From the NCBI GenBank assembly GCA_029339505.1, contig JAQISU010000003.1, positions 14,721,001 through 14,785,000 of the forward strand: 64,000 bases of DNA. Direction: 5' to 3'. This DNA is from Unio delphinus. Its lineage: Eukaryota > Mollusca > Bivalvia > Unionida > Unionidae. The notes under the pieces are model-generated. The model did no database searches. It worked only from the letters and a program-made list of their open reading frames with translations, and was not told where the DNA came from. A program made the position numbers and the translations under genes. Positions 1 to 10,800 of the stretch are shown piece by piece (positions within the stretch are counted from its first letter, which is position 1; the number at the start of each line of letters is the position of its first letter).

Positions 1-46
1 GTTGTTGTGCTTATCATCCAATTCAACTTTGGATCACACTTAAAGT

Positions 47-213
47 CAGTCCCGGATTACCCATTAGGCAGAGTAGGCAACTGCCTATGGGACCCGCGAC
101 CTTTATGGGCCCCATCAGGGGCCCCGAGGGGCCCCCATGAGACCGTGACCGTGGGTCTGGGGCCCCAAACGTTTGACTGCCTATGGGCCTCCACGGTGCT
201 TAATCCGGCGCTG
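47..213. mobile_element. hAT-type non-autonomous MITE, 167 bp
   Basis: The element is flanked by perfect 8-bp direct repeats CTTAAAGT at 39-46 and 214-221. Its ends are imperfect terminal inverted repeats: CAGTCCCGGATTA on the left, and the right end reads CAGCGCCGGATTA on the opposite strand (11 of 13 match). An 8-bp target duplication with CAG...CTG ends is typical of hAT transposons. The interior is GC-rich, full of GGGGCCCC-like runs, and has no transposase coding potential, so it would need a transposase supplied in trans. A short open frame across it is not a gene. Confidence 0.85.
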
Positions 214-221
214 CTTAAAGT

Positions 222-1335
222 GGGTTTTTTGTTGTGATATATACATCATATCTTTGGTAGGTTTTGTGCTGAAGTAAATTTTCAGACACTTTGATGTGGC
301 GGCCGAGTTCCTTCAACAAATTTCTGGTTTTGCAACAAATGAAAACAAGTACTCTCCTGGAATTTAAGAGAAATGATTCGTACTGAGATCGAAGTACTAA
401 TGTACAACTGTTTAGAGATCGAAGTACTAATGTACTACTGTTTAGCAGACAATTTTAGTTTTGAGAAACAAGTCCTATTTAGTACAATTGTTTCTTACTG
501 CGTGTTATGAGTCTTTGTCTTAAACTAAGTAACAGAAAAGAACGAAAACCAATAAGTTTGGTAAGAGCCAGCAAATAACACGGTCGAGAGAAAGGTGATG
601 CAATTGTGCTATTTGCACCACTCGTTATGATGGTGAAATAATTCTACAATAGACACTGATTTATTTCTTCCCAATAATCGTGCCCAGTTCTCTGTGTTCT
701 ATCTATTCACTCACACCGGGTCATAACATCAAGGGAGGTCATTCCCTAGATAACGCAACTAAATCCAACTAACTACCCCTCGTACTAAGAGGGAGGCGTT
801 ACACTATTATGTTATTTACAAAATGAATAACCCATGTCAGATACACAGTGAACATGACTTTGGACTAAGGTCAGTTACTAAATACATAACATATAGTCAA
901 GGAGGAAAAAGCAAACAAAGAATGTAAATGAAAATACATAACACGAGAACGCAGTAATATCGTAATATTTAGATGAAAGGTTAAGAATTGAGAACCAAGT
1001 ACTATCGTATTAATCATAAGAAATGTTTTGTATTGAGACAACATCGATTTGCCTACTAATATGATGAAGAGGCTTCTGTTTCACGACTTCCCTGCTTAGA
1101 AAAAAAATAACTGAAAACTAGTTAACCAGACAAATGTTCATTTGGTTATCTATGTTATTACCGTACGCAATTTGAGATGAAAATCTGTTTATAATGCGCT
1201 GGTGTAAATTGAAAACAAAATGGACAAACTCGAAAAAGTTGAATTTATAAAATAAGTTATTCTCTGCGTGACATACTGCGATTGAATGATGCAAGCTTTA
1301 TATATAAGGGTCAGAACATACACATACATATACAG
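222..1335. other. No gene seen; unique AT-rich sequence
   Basis: Apart from the 30-bp duplication at 385-444, I see no coding frame, RNA gene or mobile-element ends here. Confidence 0.5.
385..444. repeat. 30-bp tandem duplication
   Basis: Two adjacent 30-bp copies (385-414 and 415-444) start with GAGATCGAAGTACTAATGTA and differ at one base (ACAACTG versus ACTACTG). This looks like a recent local slippage or duplication event. Confidence 0.85.
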
Positions 1336-1447
1336 TATGTATGCATGCATGTATGTATGTATGTATGTATGTATGTATGTATGTATGTATGTATGTATGT
1401 ATGTATGTATGGATGGATGGATGGATGGATGGATGGATGGATGGATG
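1336..1447. repeat. Compound microsatellite (ATGT)n then (GGAT)n
   Basis: About 75 bp of ATGT repeats, with two ATGC variants near the start, run straight into nine GGAT units. A 95-codon open frame across it (1,341-1,628) is a by-product of the stop-free repeat, not a gene. Confidence 0.95.
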
Positions 1448-2583
1448 TAAGGTCACAATAAACAATGCTGACATTATTGATCAGCTTGAATTTGTGAAGT
1501 CGAGCTCGTTATGGTCTTCATTTTGTGATGCTAGGCTCATTAAGGGCTTTCAGTTTGTGGACATTGGCTCATTAGGTAAATCCCTCTCCCCACCCCCATC
1601 AATGAGTTTTATTTTCGACCTTTCATAGAGATTCATTACCAGTACAAATCAGAAAGGTCTACTAAAACTGAATGGTGATTTTCACATAATAATACCATAC
1701 ATTATTTTCTATCACCTTTCTCTCGGGGCATAAAACGCTGGTGTTATTATAAAATATCAAAGGCCAACGGACATAAACTAAGAAACAAGCGTCACAGGTA
1801 ACTTCCGAGTGAGTTACTGTTATTTCTGTATATACCAAAGATACATACAGTAGAAGGTAATCATGCTATGTGATGCCTCGTTGATTCCCTAATGCAAGGC
1901 TTGGCAATGTTTGTGGGGTCGACATTTTAAGCTACATTCCTACATAACATGGAAACGATTATTAACTCGTATGACATTTAAAGAACCAGGAGTCACGACA
2001 TTTCTGTTAATTATTGATATTTCAAAACATTTAAATGTTGTAGGAACAAACGCAATAATTTACCTCATGCACGTGTATGATTGCAAGTATCCATTAACAG
2101 TATAGATATGACCATGTTTTAAATATATTTAGGGAGCTGCGGTAGCGTTGTATATAGAGTTTTGGGGTTTCGGAGTTTCCCTTAGAAAGGCACTTATCCT
2201 CCAGTTACTCCGTATTATATGCTCTATAATATGTTAAAACGCCATTATAGTCATCGCCTTCCACGCCTAACCCCACACCTCCACCCTTCCCCAAAGTCAT
2301 ACATATTTTACAAGAATATAAACGGGGAAACTAAGAATGATTTTTTTTTAAAAACCACAACAAACAAATGAATGCATATAATGTATACTTTATATGCTAA
2401 ATTGACTTATTTACGCTAGTAATGAACGGGGTCCAGTTTGTCAAAAACACAAATACAATCAGGGGACAGCCATTCAATATTCCGGTGGTGGGGTGTCTGC
2501 TACATTATGGAGAACACAAACAGATTGAAAACAATTCTTGCTCTAAATCGGAACTACTTTGGCACGTAAACAAATGCTGTGAA
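1448..2583. other. No gene seen
   Basis: There are only short frames without recognisable domains. A run of nine T followed by AAAA lies near 2,341. Confidence 0.5.
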
Positions 2584-2649
2584 TGGACATGTATATGGAC
2601 TCTGTGGTGACTGGACATGTATATGGACTCTGTGGTGACTGGACATGGA
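2584..2649. repeat. 28-bp tandem repeat, 2.3 copies
   Basis: Two perfect 28-bp copies begin with TGGACATGTATATGGACTCT, and a third copy is truncated after TGGACATGG. No function is apparent. Confidence 0.85.
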
Positions 2650-3160
2650 CTATTTCTGTTCCATACCCACACGTTTTAATGAATTGTTTCTCATATATTG
2701 CGGTGCTGAAACAAGAACTAGATATAGGCATTCCTGGTATTGAGTTAAAGGTAAAATTGCTTATTCCTTACAATTTGAGCATTATGGTTTGGTTGTCTGT
2801 CTGTATTTCGGCAACATCATAAGGTGAGTTATGACGCAATGATGCTGGTCCTGAAGAGAAATCTGTTATCCGTTGCTCGATGTCTTATGTACAGCCCAGC
2901 CTTTCAAACATGACTGTTAACCTATGAAAAAAATCTTCACCGTAAATTCATAATTGAAGGTAGTTTACAAAAAGCTTTCGTGAAGCATTATTTGGAGACG
3001 TTGGAAAGCTCATTACTGAGAAACAAATGTTGACACTATACGTGGAACGCAATTGTGATCCGAATCGTGTTAGTGTCCAATTCCAGTTATCTCCCTTTCG
3101 CTTTTTCCTGTTCAACAATTTACAAATTGGGATGTTAATTAAGATAACCTGGTTCAAATA
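2650..3160. other. No gene seen
   Basis: Short frames only. This is the sequence immediately upstream of the LINE relic. Confidence 0.5.
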
Positions 3161-3164
3161 TATA

Positions 3165-5560
3165 TTAACTCGTCAACCTTTGTATCGACTGTCCCAGAAA
3201 TAGTTAATTGTATCAATGATCAGAATATCGACGTTATTTCCTGACAGAAACATGGCTAATAACATCAGGCGATGAGCCAAAGTTGGCGGATCTAACACTC
3301 ACTGGTTACTCCATCAAGTCGTTCCCCCACCACTCTCGCGGAGGTGGAATTGCTGTCGTCACAAAGAATTCCATGGTAAATGTCCTAACCACAATACAAC
3401 TTTCAATTTCTGCCACACATCGTTTGAACTAGTCCAAACAACACTCACACTGGAACAAAGGTCATTTCATTTTGTATGTCTCTACCGCCCTTTTCCTAGT
3501 AGAAAACACAAACTGAATCTCTCTTTCTGGAGCAGTTTCCGAATCTCCAGGAGTATGCAAATGCGACAGGTGGCAGCCTGATTATTCTTGTAGATTTCAA
3601 CTTTCACTTTGACTGTTCTGGAAACCTATACATATAAAAACTCCTAGATTCCATTAATGTTTTTCAACCTAAAATAGTCAGTTAACCAACTCACCCTTAA
3701 AGATGGTCACATTTTAGCCTGGATTCTGGATAGCTCTGATGATGATATTTTACGGCCCACCCTTGTTACCACGAATATGCAACAGATCACCTCTGCATTA
3801 ATGCCATCTGGATGAATGAGTCCCTAACTCTCCACCTTAATTTGCTACTTAGAGAAACCTCTGTATGATAAATAGAACCAAACTAATGCATGACATTCAA
3901 GCAAATCTAAAAACTTGTTACCTCGTACAGCAGAACAACTCGATAACTGCCTGCGTTAACGGCTTGAAAATCAAGTTCGGTGTATCAATTCTAAAGTGTT
4001 CTTCGTTGTATGTCAGTGTTAGGGACCAGCTCCGCACTCCTAAAAGAGACCGCCGTAAAGCGGAAAGGTTTTGGCTTTCCCCCTGACTCAATATTCATAA
4101 ACAAGACTATGGAGCCGCTAAGAAGAACGTCACAAACATAGTCCATGCAGTATACTTATCCCACTACAGTACAAAGATCACGGAGAGTTCCAGCTGCAAA
4201 GAGCTCTTCGAGATAACTAACAAGTTAATATCAATGAACAAATGTACACCACTTCCAACTACCTTCTCTCCATTTAAAATTCCGGACCTGTTTGCAGATT
4301 TCTTCCATGATAAGGTACAACCCATTAGAGAATAGCAGCATTTGAACCAGTCTCTATGGATTTTAGTACGTACAATCGTGATGAAGAGTGCACCAAAGTC
4401 ATGTGAACTTGATCTAATTCCAACATCACTGCTGCTTGAGTGCTTAGATCCAAAATTTCCCTCACTAACTAATTGTATTAATACCTCTCACTCATCCGGA
4501 GAATTTCCATCATTTTTCAAAACTGCCACTGTAAAGCCTCCGCTGAAGAAACCAGCACATGACCATCATGATTTAAAGAACTATCACCCAGTTTCTAATA
4601 TCCCGTTCATATCAAAATCTTCGAGAAAGTTGTTTTAACACAGCTTCTATCTCATCTTAATTCAAACAGTCTTTTTAGCAATGTACAGTCTACATATCGC
4701 ATTTCGTCACAGTACTGTACTACTCTTCTGAAACTAGTTATGTACATTCTCTCTGCTTTGGATAGCGTAAAGATTCCAGTCCTCGCCGTCTTTGATTTGT
4801 TTGCAGCATTGCCACAATAGACCATGATATATTATTGCACCGTGTCCAACATATATTTGGCATTCATAATACAGCCTTACAGTGGTTCAAGTCCTACTTA
4901 GCAAACAGGACGCAAATTGTATCTGCAAATATAATATACTCCAGCCCAGTTGATCTATGTTGTGGTGTTCAACATGAATCTGTTCTTAGGCCCGTTACCT
5001 TCATTATATACACTCATCCGCTCTCAGGTATCATAGATCATCTTCCCGTGTCTCACCATTTCTAAGCTGATGACACCCAAATATACAAGTCTAGTCACTC
5101 AACTGAAGTTGATGCTACCATCGAAGGCATACGAAGGTGCAATTCCGAAGTGACATCATGGATGACATGAAACAAGCTGCAGATGAATGATAATAAAACT
5201 GAAGCCATTCTGATCACAATACAAAGATTTAAAATACTTTGTTATTCACATCCGTTACCCAAAACGATAAAAATCAGCAACACCAACCTTAAATTCACAG
5301 TCAGAATGAAACCTAGGTGTTACTCTGGACAGTGCTCTCACATTGCACCAACATGGACTATTGTAACTCAGCTGTATCTGGTTCGTCTCAATATCTACTC
5401 CAGAAACTTCAAAACGTTCATGACACAGCTGCTCGGATCATCCTTAGAAGAGTACCACGATCAGAGCACACATGCTCACTGCTCTGTACCCTACAATGGC
5501 TATTTATATTTTATAAAATATTATATGTTGGGAATGTTGCTTCTTATTAGCGTATGGATA
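3165..5560 (+). pseudogene. Degraded CR1/L2-like LINE ORF2 (endonuclease + reverse transcriptase)
   Basis: Conceptual translation, read across several frames, follows the order of a CR1/L2-clade ORF2. An apurinic-endonuclease segment has LTETWL at 3,241 followed by a SRGGGIAVV block at about 3,335-3,360. An RT N-terminal region (4,342-4,638) has SCELDLIPTSLLLECLD and DLKNYHPVSNIPF. The first catalytic block at about 4,790-4,840 is damaged: AAL then TIDHDILLHR, with the usual FD pair lost. The CGVQHESVLRP block is at about 4,960. The catalytic ADD triad at 5,066-5,074 directly follows an in-frame TAA. After LGVTLDSALTLHQH the reading jumps to MDYCNSAVSGSSQYLLQKLQ in another frame (5,317-5,550), implying an internal deletion of the intervening block. 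Multiple stops and frameshifts make it inactive. The clade is judged by motif style only. Confidence 0.85.
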
Positions 5561-5659
5561 TTTATGATTCTGTCAGTGAAAAGTCTTTTCGAAGTCAGAA
5601 TGAGGACATTATTCAAAACACGAATACATCTTTCTAGTCGCTATTGTTCATTTAGGCCA

Positions 5660-7750
5660 TTTATGCTATATATTATCATCATCATCAGTCCATTCACCTA
5701 GTATGATCGTCGTGGCAATGTGCTGCAGAACATCTGACCAGTTCCCTTCACTTGTCTCGATCATGTGCCAAATCCCGTATCTCCGCAAATCTTTCCCTGG
5801 TCCATTCTGTGATGTTGTCAGTCCCACGTTTTTCTCTGTCTACCTCTCCTTCTCCCACCATGGTCGCTGCCCTGCAGTACTGTTGTGGATAGACTGTTGG
5901 CTCTAGTGATATGGCCATACCATTTCAGCTTTCTCTTGTTGACAATGGTGAGGAGGTCTTCATATTGGCCTACTTTGTGCCTGATGGTGTTGCGTACTTT
6001 TTCATTTGTGATGTGATCCATGTAAGCGATACCAAGGGTTGTTATGTAGCATCTCATTTCAGGTGCCTGGATTCTTTGTTGTAGTTCTGTCAGGGTCCAG
6101 GCCCCACATGAATAAAAAAGATTAAGATGAATACTGCTCTCAATAGTCTGATTTTAGTTTTTTATTTAGTCCATCAATGTCGTCGGCAAAGCGGAGGTTG
6201 GTTATGTTACTCCATCAAATGCTGACCGTCCCACAGTCGTTTCCAGGGCCTCGCTCATGGTACGCTCTAAGTAGATTTTGAAAAGTGTGGGTGACATGAG
6301 ACAGCCATGACAAACTCCAACTGGAACCAGTCCCCCACATAACCTTGAGCAATAATTGCACTGGTAGCCTTGGGTACAGCGGCTTAATGGTATTGGTCAA
6401 CTTTTACCCCATGTCGTACTTTTTCATTGTGGCCCACAATGCCTCTTGCCACACCCTGTCAAAGGCCTGTTTGAAATTTATGCACGCTATATAGATATCT
6501 TGTTGATGTTGCGAGTACTTTTCACACAGAACCCTCAGATGGATATTTGTCCTGTTGTGCTTCTTCCACTCCTGAACCCTGCCTGTTCTTCAGCGATTTT
6601 TTCTTCTGCTTGTGGTTTCGGTCTGTTCAAGATGATCTTCAGCATCACTTTACTAGCATGGCTGATCAAACTGATAGTTCTGTAATATTGGCACTGCTGG
6701 AGATTGCCGTTTTGGGGGAATGTTATAATCAGTGACTGGGTCCACTTTGTGTGGCCATTCACCTGTCTGCCAGATCTTGTTGCAGATTTTTTATACTAGC
6801 TCTATCACTGATCCCCTCATTCTTCATATGTTCAGCTGGGATGGTGTCTACTCCAGCTGCCTTCATATTATTCAGTGCTCCTATTGCTGACTCCACTAAT
6901 TCTTTGCGAATGGGGAAATCATCATCATTTGTGGAGTTTGGAACTTCAAGCACTTTCTGGGTCTCCTGTGGACGGATGTTTGTAGAGTGCTTTACAATAC
7001 TCGGTCCACCATCTTGCTGCAGTGTTACTCGGTACTGTGAGGAATTTTCATTTTCATCACGGTTGGTACTGAATCGTGGTTGTTTCTGTCTGGTAAGGTC
7101 TTTCACAAGTTGGAATGCCTTTTTGCTGTTATTCGTTATCAGGCTGCTCTCTGTGCACTTTTGTCCAATCCAATCTCGCTTTTCTTTCTTCGAGGGTTTA
7201 TCCCCCTGTTATTCGTGTTTTATTCTCGGGTCTTTTTGTTGTTGCCCATTTTGTGTGTCTAGTGTTTTTTGAGGTCTCTTAGGGCATCATACTCATTCAG
7301 AATCTCTTCTGTAACCCAGGTAACGATGGTCTTCTAATTTTCCCCACAATGTTCCATGTAGCGATGGCGATGCTGTCTCTCGCTCTGATTGTATGCAAGG
7401 TACCAGTAGCACACTTGTAACCTCGTCCTGGTGGACAACGGCAGGCGCGGTCCTTGTTGATCCAGGCGACGACCGATCCGTTATGATAACTTCAGATTTG
7501 TCCAGCATTATCAGTTTGTCTTTGGCAAAGGTCGTCTGGCGGAGCCCATCTCTCTCCAGACCAAGGAGTTGGCAGAAGGGGATGTAATACATCGTCCAGC
7601 TGCCTTAGGGTCACCTGTCTGTATTTTCGTATAGGGCTTACTTCCTTGGCCTTTGACAATCCAAAGTCAACCTGCAAGGCAGCAGGAGACTCGTGTATGG
7701 GCGATTGGGCGGGTGCGTCTATTTCCCGAGACGATAAAGCATCTGCCATT
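5660..7750 (-). pseudogene. Degraded RTE-type endonuclease/reverse-transcriptase retroelement
   Basis: Read 3'-ward on the - strand. A possible N-terminal leader (MADALSSREIDA..., from 7,749) has a GCAATGG start context, with a frameshift near 7,500-7,590. IAIATWNIVGK follows near 7,370, which I take as the start of the endonuclease. The text then jumps to WVTEEILNEYDALRDLKKH (about 7,320-7,265), so almost the whole endonuclease domain is missing. MKDLTRQKQPR (7,106) and a MKAAGVDTIPAEHMK block follow, then RT text including CQYYRTISLISHASKVMLK and EEQAGFRSGRSTTGQ (6,762-6,535) and the catalytic FADDIDGL (about 6,190-6,168). A second deletion jumps from there to KIRLLRAVF. The C-terminus (6,057-5,818 onward) reads EVRNTIRHKVGQYEDLLTIV and RKLKWYGH and ends in DNITEWTRERF-like text. 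A short TGATGATGATGAT tail near 5,670-5,690 is consistent with RTE-type 3' ends. Stops and frameshifts make it inactive. RTE assignment is from motif memory and is less sure than retroelement identity. Confidence 0.82.
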
Positions 7751-9718
7751 GCCTACAAGTATGTATTTATAATAGAATCAAGCAGATAATATATGTGTTT
7801 ATGATTGTATTACTATACAAGTAACACACACCTATTTATATGGTGTAAGTCATTGTTTGTAAACAATGTTATATGGTACTTAACAAGAGGATTGAGATGA
7901 AAGCCACAAAATGATGAAAGATGAAAGATGTCCACTAAGCCATTTTATATTGTCGAAGAATGAAAACTATGAAACGAAATATAGGTCGAAAAGATAAAAT
8001 ATAGTTTGCCAAGGCTTTTGTACCCTTGGGTGTAATTACACAACAAAAAGACGTCAGCTAGCTCAAGACAAAATGCATTCCTTTTATTGTTCGGTTTGAT
8101 TAAGACATTGACCGACAAATTATGGCATCGTACCGTAAGTTGATATCTCATTCTAATAAACCATTCATGCACGAATATTTACTACTAATATTTGTTAACT
8201 GACCTTCTAAACGTTACACAAGATATATTAAAACAGGTTGATTGAATTACTTTTTTACAATCTTAACATTGTTATATATACCACATGAGCAAATATTCAG
8301 AAGTTTTAGAATGTTTGAGATCCGAAGTCCAATTCATATATGGTTTGATCGTATTTTTGGTTGATCTGCAGAGCATATATTTGGCTTTATGCGCTTAAAA
8401 ATATCCCAAAATAATATCTCCAGCATATTTATGCTTATGTCTGGTAATATATTTGACTTTAGTACTGTGACAGTGTGCGGTATTCTAGTATCAGCTGACA
8501 TCCCATTCCAACGTACTATACAACTTACTAATCGTTAACCGACACTCATAACGATACAAGCAAATCATTTGAATTATACTTACATTGCACATGTCCAGGA
8601 TGTGCAGATTTCTATTCTTGTTTTTAAGTTTTGGAATCCAGATTTTCACAGTTAGTTGATGCTTTATTATATTTGATACCTATGGGTAATCGGCGAGACA
8701 CATAAGTAGTGGCTATATTCATTGGAAATGTCTAAAAATGTTATTTTATCAAGCACAAGCGTAGTTATGGTAATGTATTTTACTTGTCATCTAACATCAT
8801 GTATTGAAGGCGTAGACAGCGATCACGGGCACCTGGGGAAGAAACACCCAGGTCTATCCTAGTTCTTGTTCAAGCAAAATTTGTCTTATACAATTTTTAA
8901 ACAAATATGGCTTGGCGCGTGTCTCGTGGATATATCCCCGGTTGCGTGCCCCTCCCCCCCTCTTGATGTCCCTGTATACAGGTATGTAGTAGTTATTGCA
9001 ACAAAAATCAAATCTCACCATCTCCATATTGGTTTAAATTTGAAAATATTAGTTATTTAAATGGATTAACATAAATATTCTTCTAGAAACCTCATATAGC
9101 TTTGTGATGAATAGTCACTTTAATAGTTATCAGCTTCTTCACATTTCTGAATGTCACAATTTCAAGTGGGATGAATTATTGTGGATTTGTTTGGCTCCTC
9201 TGTTTGCAGCCTTAACATCATTTTGAAATCTCCTTATCTAGCACGTTTTAACTTCATTTACATACACCGTACTTTTCTTTAAAATTAAGTGACACAATTT
9301 ATCTCTTTTCAGGTCTAGCTTTTTTATATCGAACAAGGCGGAAGAGTTGGATTTGTTTGGAAGCTCTCCAGTAGTCACGTGGTGCTGTCAAAATATTGAA
9401 AGTAAATTGAGCAGTAGTTCTATATTTCGAACCTATTTTCAGATGTCGTGTGTTACAATTACCTTTTAATGTTTTGAAACATTCCTATAATTAAGGAAGA
9501 TATAGCAAATTGACTATTGGTTTCTCAAGAGCATTTTGTCTAAATCTGCACCCTATCCAATACTAACTACCCTTTCTGACGTGATAGTCATAAAGACTTC
9601 GTGTGTAAAAATGAAATCGGTGCGGCATGCTAATACAAAAGTTTGATTACTATAGTCCATACATAATTTGTCCTGATAGGACTCCAGTCACAATAATTAC
9701 TTCCAGTTCAGTACCCGG
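7751..9718. other. No gene seen; AT-rich intergenic sequence
   Basis: About 2 kb without a convincing frame, RNA gene or repeat boundary. Confidence 0.5.
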
Positions 9719-9800
9719 TTTTGTTTGTTTGTTTGTTTTAGGGTTTAACGCCATTTTTCAGCACACGATAGGTTATACATGGCGGCCAGTATTATTGGTA
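9719..9800 (-). mobile_element. 3' fragment of a tRNA-derived SINE
   Basis: On the - strand this reads a GGCGTTAAACCC motif followed by a (CAAA)n tail (seen on + as TTTGTTTGTTTG at 9,721-9,735). The body (GTTTAACGCCATTTTTCAGC on +) matches the left part of the element at 15,134 almost base for base. The 5' tRNA-like head is missing, so this is a 5'-truncated insertion. Confidence 0.75.
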
Positions 9801-10441
9801 GTAAGGCTCAAATGTAGAGACCACATAGGAAAAATGAATTGTGATCCGAATCCATATGTCTACATTCTTTTCTAAGCAAGAAGAAATTATTTACTCCTAA
9901 AATTTAACAGTAAAACAGCACTTGTTTCCGAGGTATATTGTCCTTTTTACACCACCCTCCAACTCCTCCCCCTCCTCCAGTTTAATTTGCCATCCCCTCC
10001 CACACACCTGCTTAATGTTTAAATATTCTTAGTTTTATTTTAACGAACCCTAGTTGGGGTACATTAGCCACATTCCAGTGGACGTAACATTTTCCCGCAA
10101 TATCCCTTGGGCAATCGGTTAAAAAAGTGGCCGCCATAACGTTGAAAGTAATACTAAAGAAACAAAACGTTCAAGCGGCGGGATAAGGAAATTTTACACG
10201 GTCGCTGCGATTCATTAAATACAATATTGCACAAGAATTGCAATATCTTATTTGGACCAATCAGATTTACATAAAAGGGTATGCTAACGTGCTTACATGT
10301 CGAAAATATTAAACTGCACATACAACACGTTAAGATTGACAGTTATGTTTATATACTCGCCCATTATATGTCTTGAAAAATATATTTAGGTAAAGTTTGG
10401 TAAAACAGAGGAAAAATCCTCATCTCCTTTCCTTCATACTC
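9801..10441. other. No gene seen
   Basis: It contains a C/T-rich stretch (9,950-10,010) and otherwise unique sequence. Confidence 0.5.
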
Positions 10442-10716
10442 TTCTGTTCAATGTTAAATAAACACAATTAAACAAAGTCCCAGCTACCTCACTTCCGTTT
10501 CTTCTCTACAATGTTCAATAAATAAAATAATAAAGTGTCAGCTATCTCCGTTCCCTCACTTCTCTACATTGTTAAATAAACAGCCAAAAAATATCAGCTG
10601 CCTCCTTCCATTTTCTTCTCTACAATGTTCAATAAACAAAATAAAAAGTGTCAGCTGCTTCTTTCCCTATTATTCTCAACAATTTTCAATCAACAAAATC
10701 TTAAAAGACCCAGCTA

Positions 10717-10718
<2 letters not shown>
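10442..10718. repeat. Degenerate ~58-bp minisatellite, five copies
   Basis: Five diverged copies begin with TCT(G/C)(T/A)(T/A)CAATGTTCAATAAA-like text at about 10,442, 10,502, 10,561, 10,617 and 10,674. Each carries a CAGCT(A/G)C motif in its second half. Spacing drifts (60, 59, 56, 57 bp), so the array is old. Two apparent ORFs here (10,569-10,831) come from this repeat and the adjacent (TC)n run. Confidence 0.75.

Positions 10719-10798
<80 letters not shown>
10719..10798. repeat. (TC)40 microsatellite
   Basis: An uninterrupted TC run of 80 bp, joined to the end of the preceding minisatellite. Confidence 0.98.

Positions 10799-10800
<2 letters not shown>

Noticed and set aside
6751..7272. 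A 173-codon + strand frame
   Set aside because: It is antisense to the RTE-type element, whose - strand frames carry the recognisable RT motifs.
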